64,000 nucleotides of DNA from Streptomyces sp. Alt3 (lineage in GTDB: Bacteria > Actinomycetota > Actinomycetes > Streptomycetales > Streptomycetaceae), in the NCBI RefSeq assembly GCF_030719215.1, contig NZ_CP120983.1, positions 62,001-126,000 on the forward strand, read 5' to 3'. Shown in pieces: positions 63,334 to 64,000 of the stretch; the stretch's first letter is position 1; each line of letters starts with the position of its first letter. The position numbers were made by a program, and so were the translations under genes. Under the pieces are notes generated by a model. That model saw nothing but the letters and a program-made list of their open reading frames with translations, was not told the DNA's origin and made no database searches.

Positions 63334-64000
63334 CTAGAGCAGGTCAGAAGCGAGGAACGTCGTGATGTCGGCTGGTGTGCGGAAGCGGGCGGTGGAGGCA
63401 TCGACTCGAGGGCCGTGTGCTTCGAGGAGTGGGCGAATTTCCTGGTTCGCTCGGCAGATGGTCACGGCGGAGACGCCGAACAGTTGGCCCAAGAGGTCCA
63501 TGGTGGCGAGTTTGCGCAGGTGGAGCACGGTGGCCAGGACCCGGTCGGCTGGGGTGAGCTTGGCTTTGGCACCTGTGCCCGGTGCGACCAGACGCTCGTG
63601 ACCACGACGTGCGCGGAGCACGTCCTCGCGTTGAGCCTCCAGCGCTGGAGTCAGCTCGTCGATGAGCTCGCTGAGCCGCTGGCGGGTCATCCCGGTCAGT
63701 TCCGGGTCCTGCAGCGAACGCCGCGTGAGGTGATCCAGCCTGTTCGCCTGGGCCTGGTCGGGGGTGTTGTTGATCGCCGTCGCCTCCCGCGAGGGCTGCG
63801 GGTGGAGGGTGTAGTTCCAGTCGCCGTGGAAGCGGTGTCGGGTGATCGGCAGGGCGGCAAGTTCGTCATCACTGACCTGGACGCCGGTGGGATAGAGGTT
63901 GGTGTCGAGTTCGGCGTGAACGGTCAGGCCGGTCTTCGTGGTGGTCGCGGCGATGCTCTGGACGATGACTTCGTGGCTGGTCAGAGGCCTTCCACGCCAG
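63334..64000 (-). CDS. ISAzo13-type transposase (C-terminal part)
   Basis: The frame is open to the window edge; 221 codons are visible. The part nearest the edge, RPLTSHEVIVQSIAATTTK, then GLTVHAELDTNLYPTGVQVS and HRFHGDWNYTLHP, is the C-terminal signature of ISAzo13-family transposases. It continues without a stop into a helical tail (TRQRLSELIDELTPALEAQR, LTPADRVLATVLHLRKLATM, LFGVSAVTICRANQEI) resembling a helix-turn-helix domain. The N-terminal catalytic part lies outside the window. Confidence 0.88.
   Translation of the reverse strand, partial: WRGRPLTSHEVIVQSIAATTTKTGLTVHAELDTNLYPTGVQVSDDELAALPITRHRFHGDWNYTLHPQPSREATAINNTPDQAQANRLDHLTRRSLQDPELTGMTRQRLSELIDELTPALEAQREDVLRARRGHERLVAPGTGAKAKLTPADRVLATVLHLRKLATMDLLGQLFGVSAVTICRANQEIRPLLEAHGPRVDASTARFRTPADITTFLASDLL

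Noticed and set aside
1..64000. CRISPR arrays, tRNA, rRNA and riboswitches
   Set aside because: No regularly spaced direct repeats, no cloverleaf with T-loop consensus and no known aptamer core were noticed by eye; a tRNAscan/Infernal run would be decisive.

Overview
The window is GC-rich DNA from an actinomycete, almost certainly Streptomyces. This rests on strong third-position GC, AAGGAG/GGAGG ribosome sites, frequent GTG starts, a polycyclic tetramate macrolactam (PTM) cluster, an SAV2177-type methyltransferase and DUF4916, Trypco1 and XRE-MmyB proteins. Secondary metabolism, a large sugar-scavenging locus and a pile of insertion sequences suggest an accessory, arm-like part of the chromosome.

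Layout. (1) 1-10.9 kb, minus strand: the promoter-proximal part of a PTM cluster. It holds a fatty acid hydroxylase/sterol desaturase homologue (ftdA type), one hybrid PKS-NRPS gene (KS-AT-DH-KR-ACP-C-A-PCP-TE, ftdB type) and the start of an FAD phytoene-desaturase-like oxidoreductase (ftdC type) cut by the window edge. The PKS-NRPS reading frame is broken by one base between AT and DH. (2) 11.4-13.2 kb: two small proteins of unknown role and a fragment of a PdxA-like dehydrogenase. (3) 13.2-37.3 kb: a carbohydrate-catabolism locus. It has secreted GH95 and GH141-like glycosidases, an HTH-plus-GntR fusion regulator, an enolase-superfamily sugar-acid dehydratase, a 2-hydroxyacid dehydrogenase, an internally deleted aldo/keto reductase, a predicted cytosolic hydrolase, a sugar ABC importer without its ATPase, a rhamnose/fucose-type mutarotase, a second GntR regulator, a ThuA-like protein, a LacI regulator, a minus-strand operon (class III CoA-transferase, cytosolic solute-binding-like protein, enoyl-CoA hydratase, FAH-family hydrolase) and a divergent SDR plus DUF4432 pair. 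Two near-identical 27-bp sites and a 26-bp LacI-like double operator tie these units into a regulon. L-fucosides or a related deoxysugar are the best guess for the substrate.

(4) 37.5-41.4 kb: a Trypco1 protein followed 4 nt upstream on the same strand by a trypsin-like protease/STAND-NTPase/transmembrane/beta-propeller protein, a candidate biological-conflict system. (5) 41.6-59.2 kb: mixed genes, including a methyltransferase, a P1 peptidase, PQQ-type secreted sugar dehydrogenases, small secreted proteins, an XRE-secreted pair, a DedA-like protein, a large secreted PA14/propeller/CBM/DUF1080 protein, a Zn alcohol dehydrogenase with a cupin gene carrying an early amber codon, their divergent XRE regulator, an LLM flavin oxidoreductase and a vWA protein. 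(6) 59.6-64 kb: nested and abutting IS elements. One IS5-type element is split at a TTA by two inverted-repeat-bounded units, each flanked by TTA and each holding a non-transposase gene; then comes the end of an ISAzo13-type transposase.

No tRNA, rRNA or CRISPR array was recognised. Domain names come from motif recognition by eye; no database search was run.
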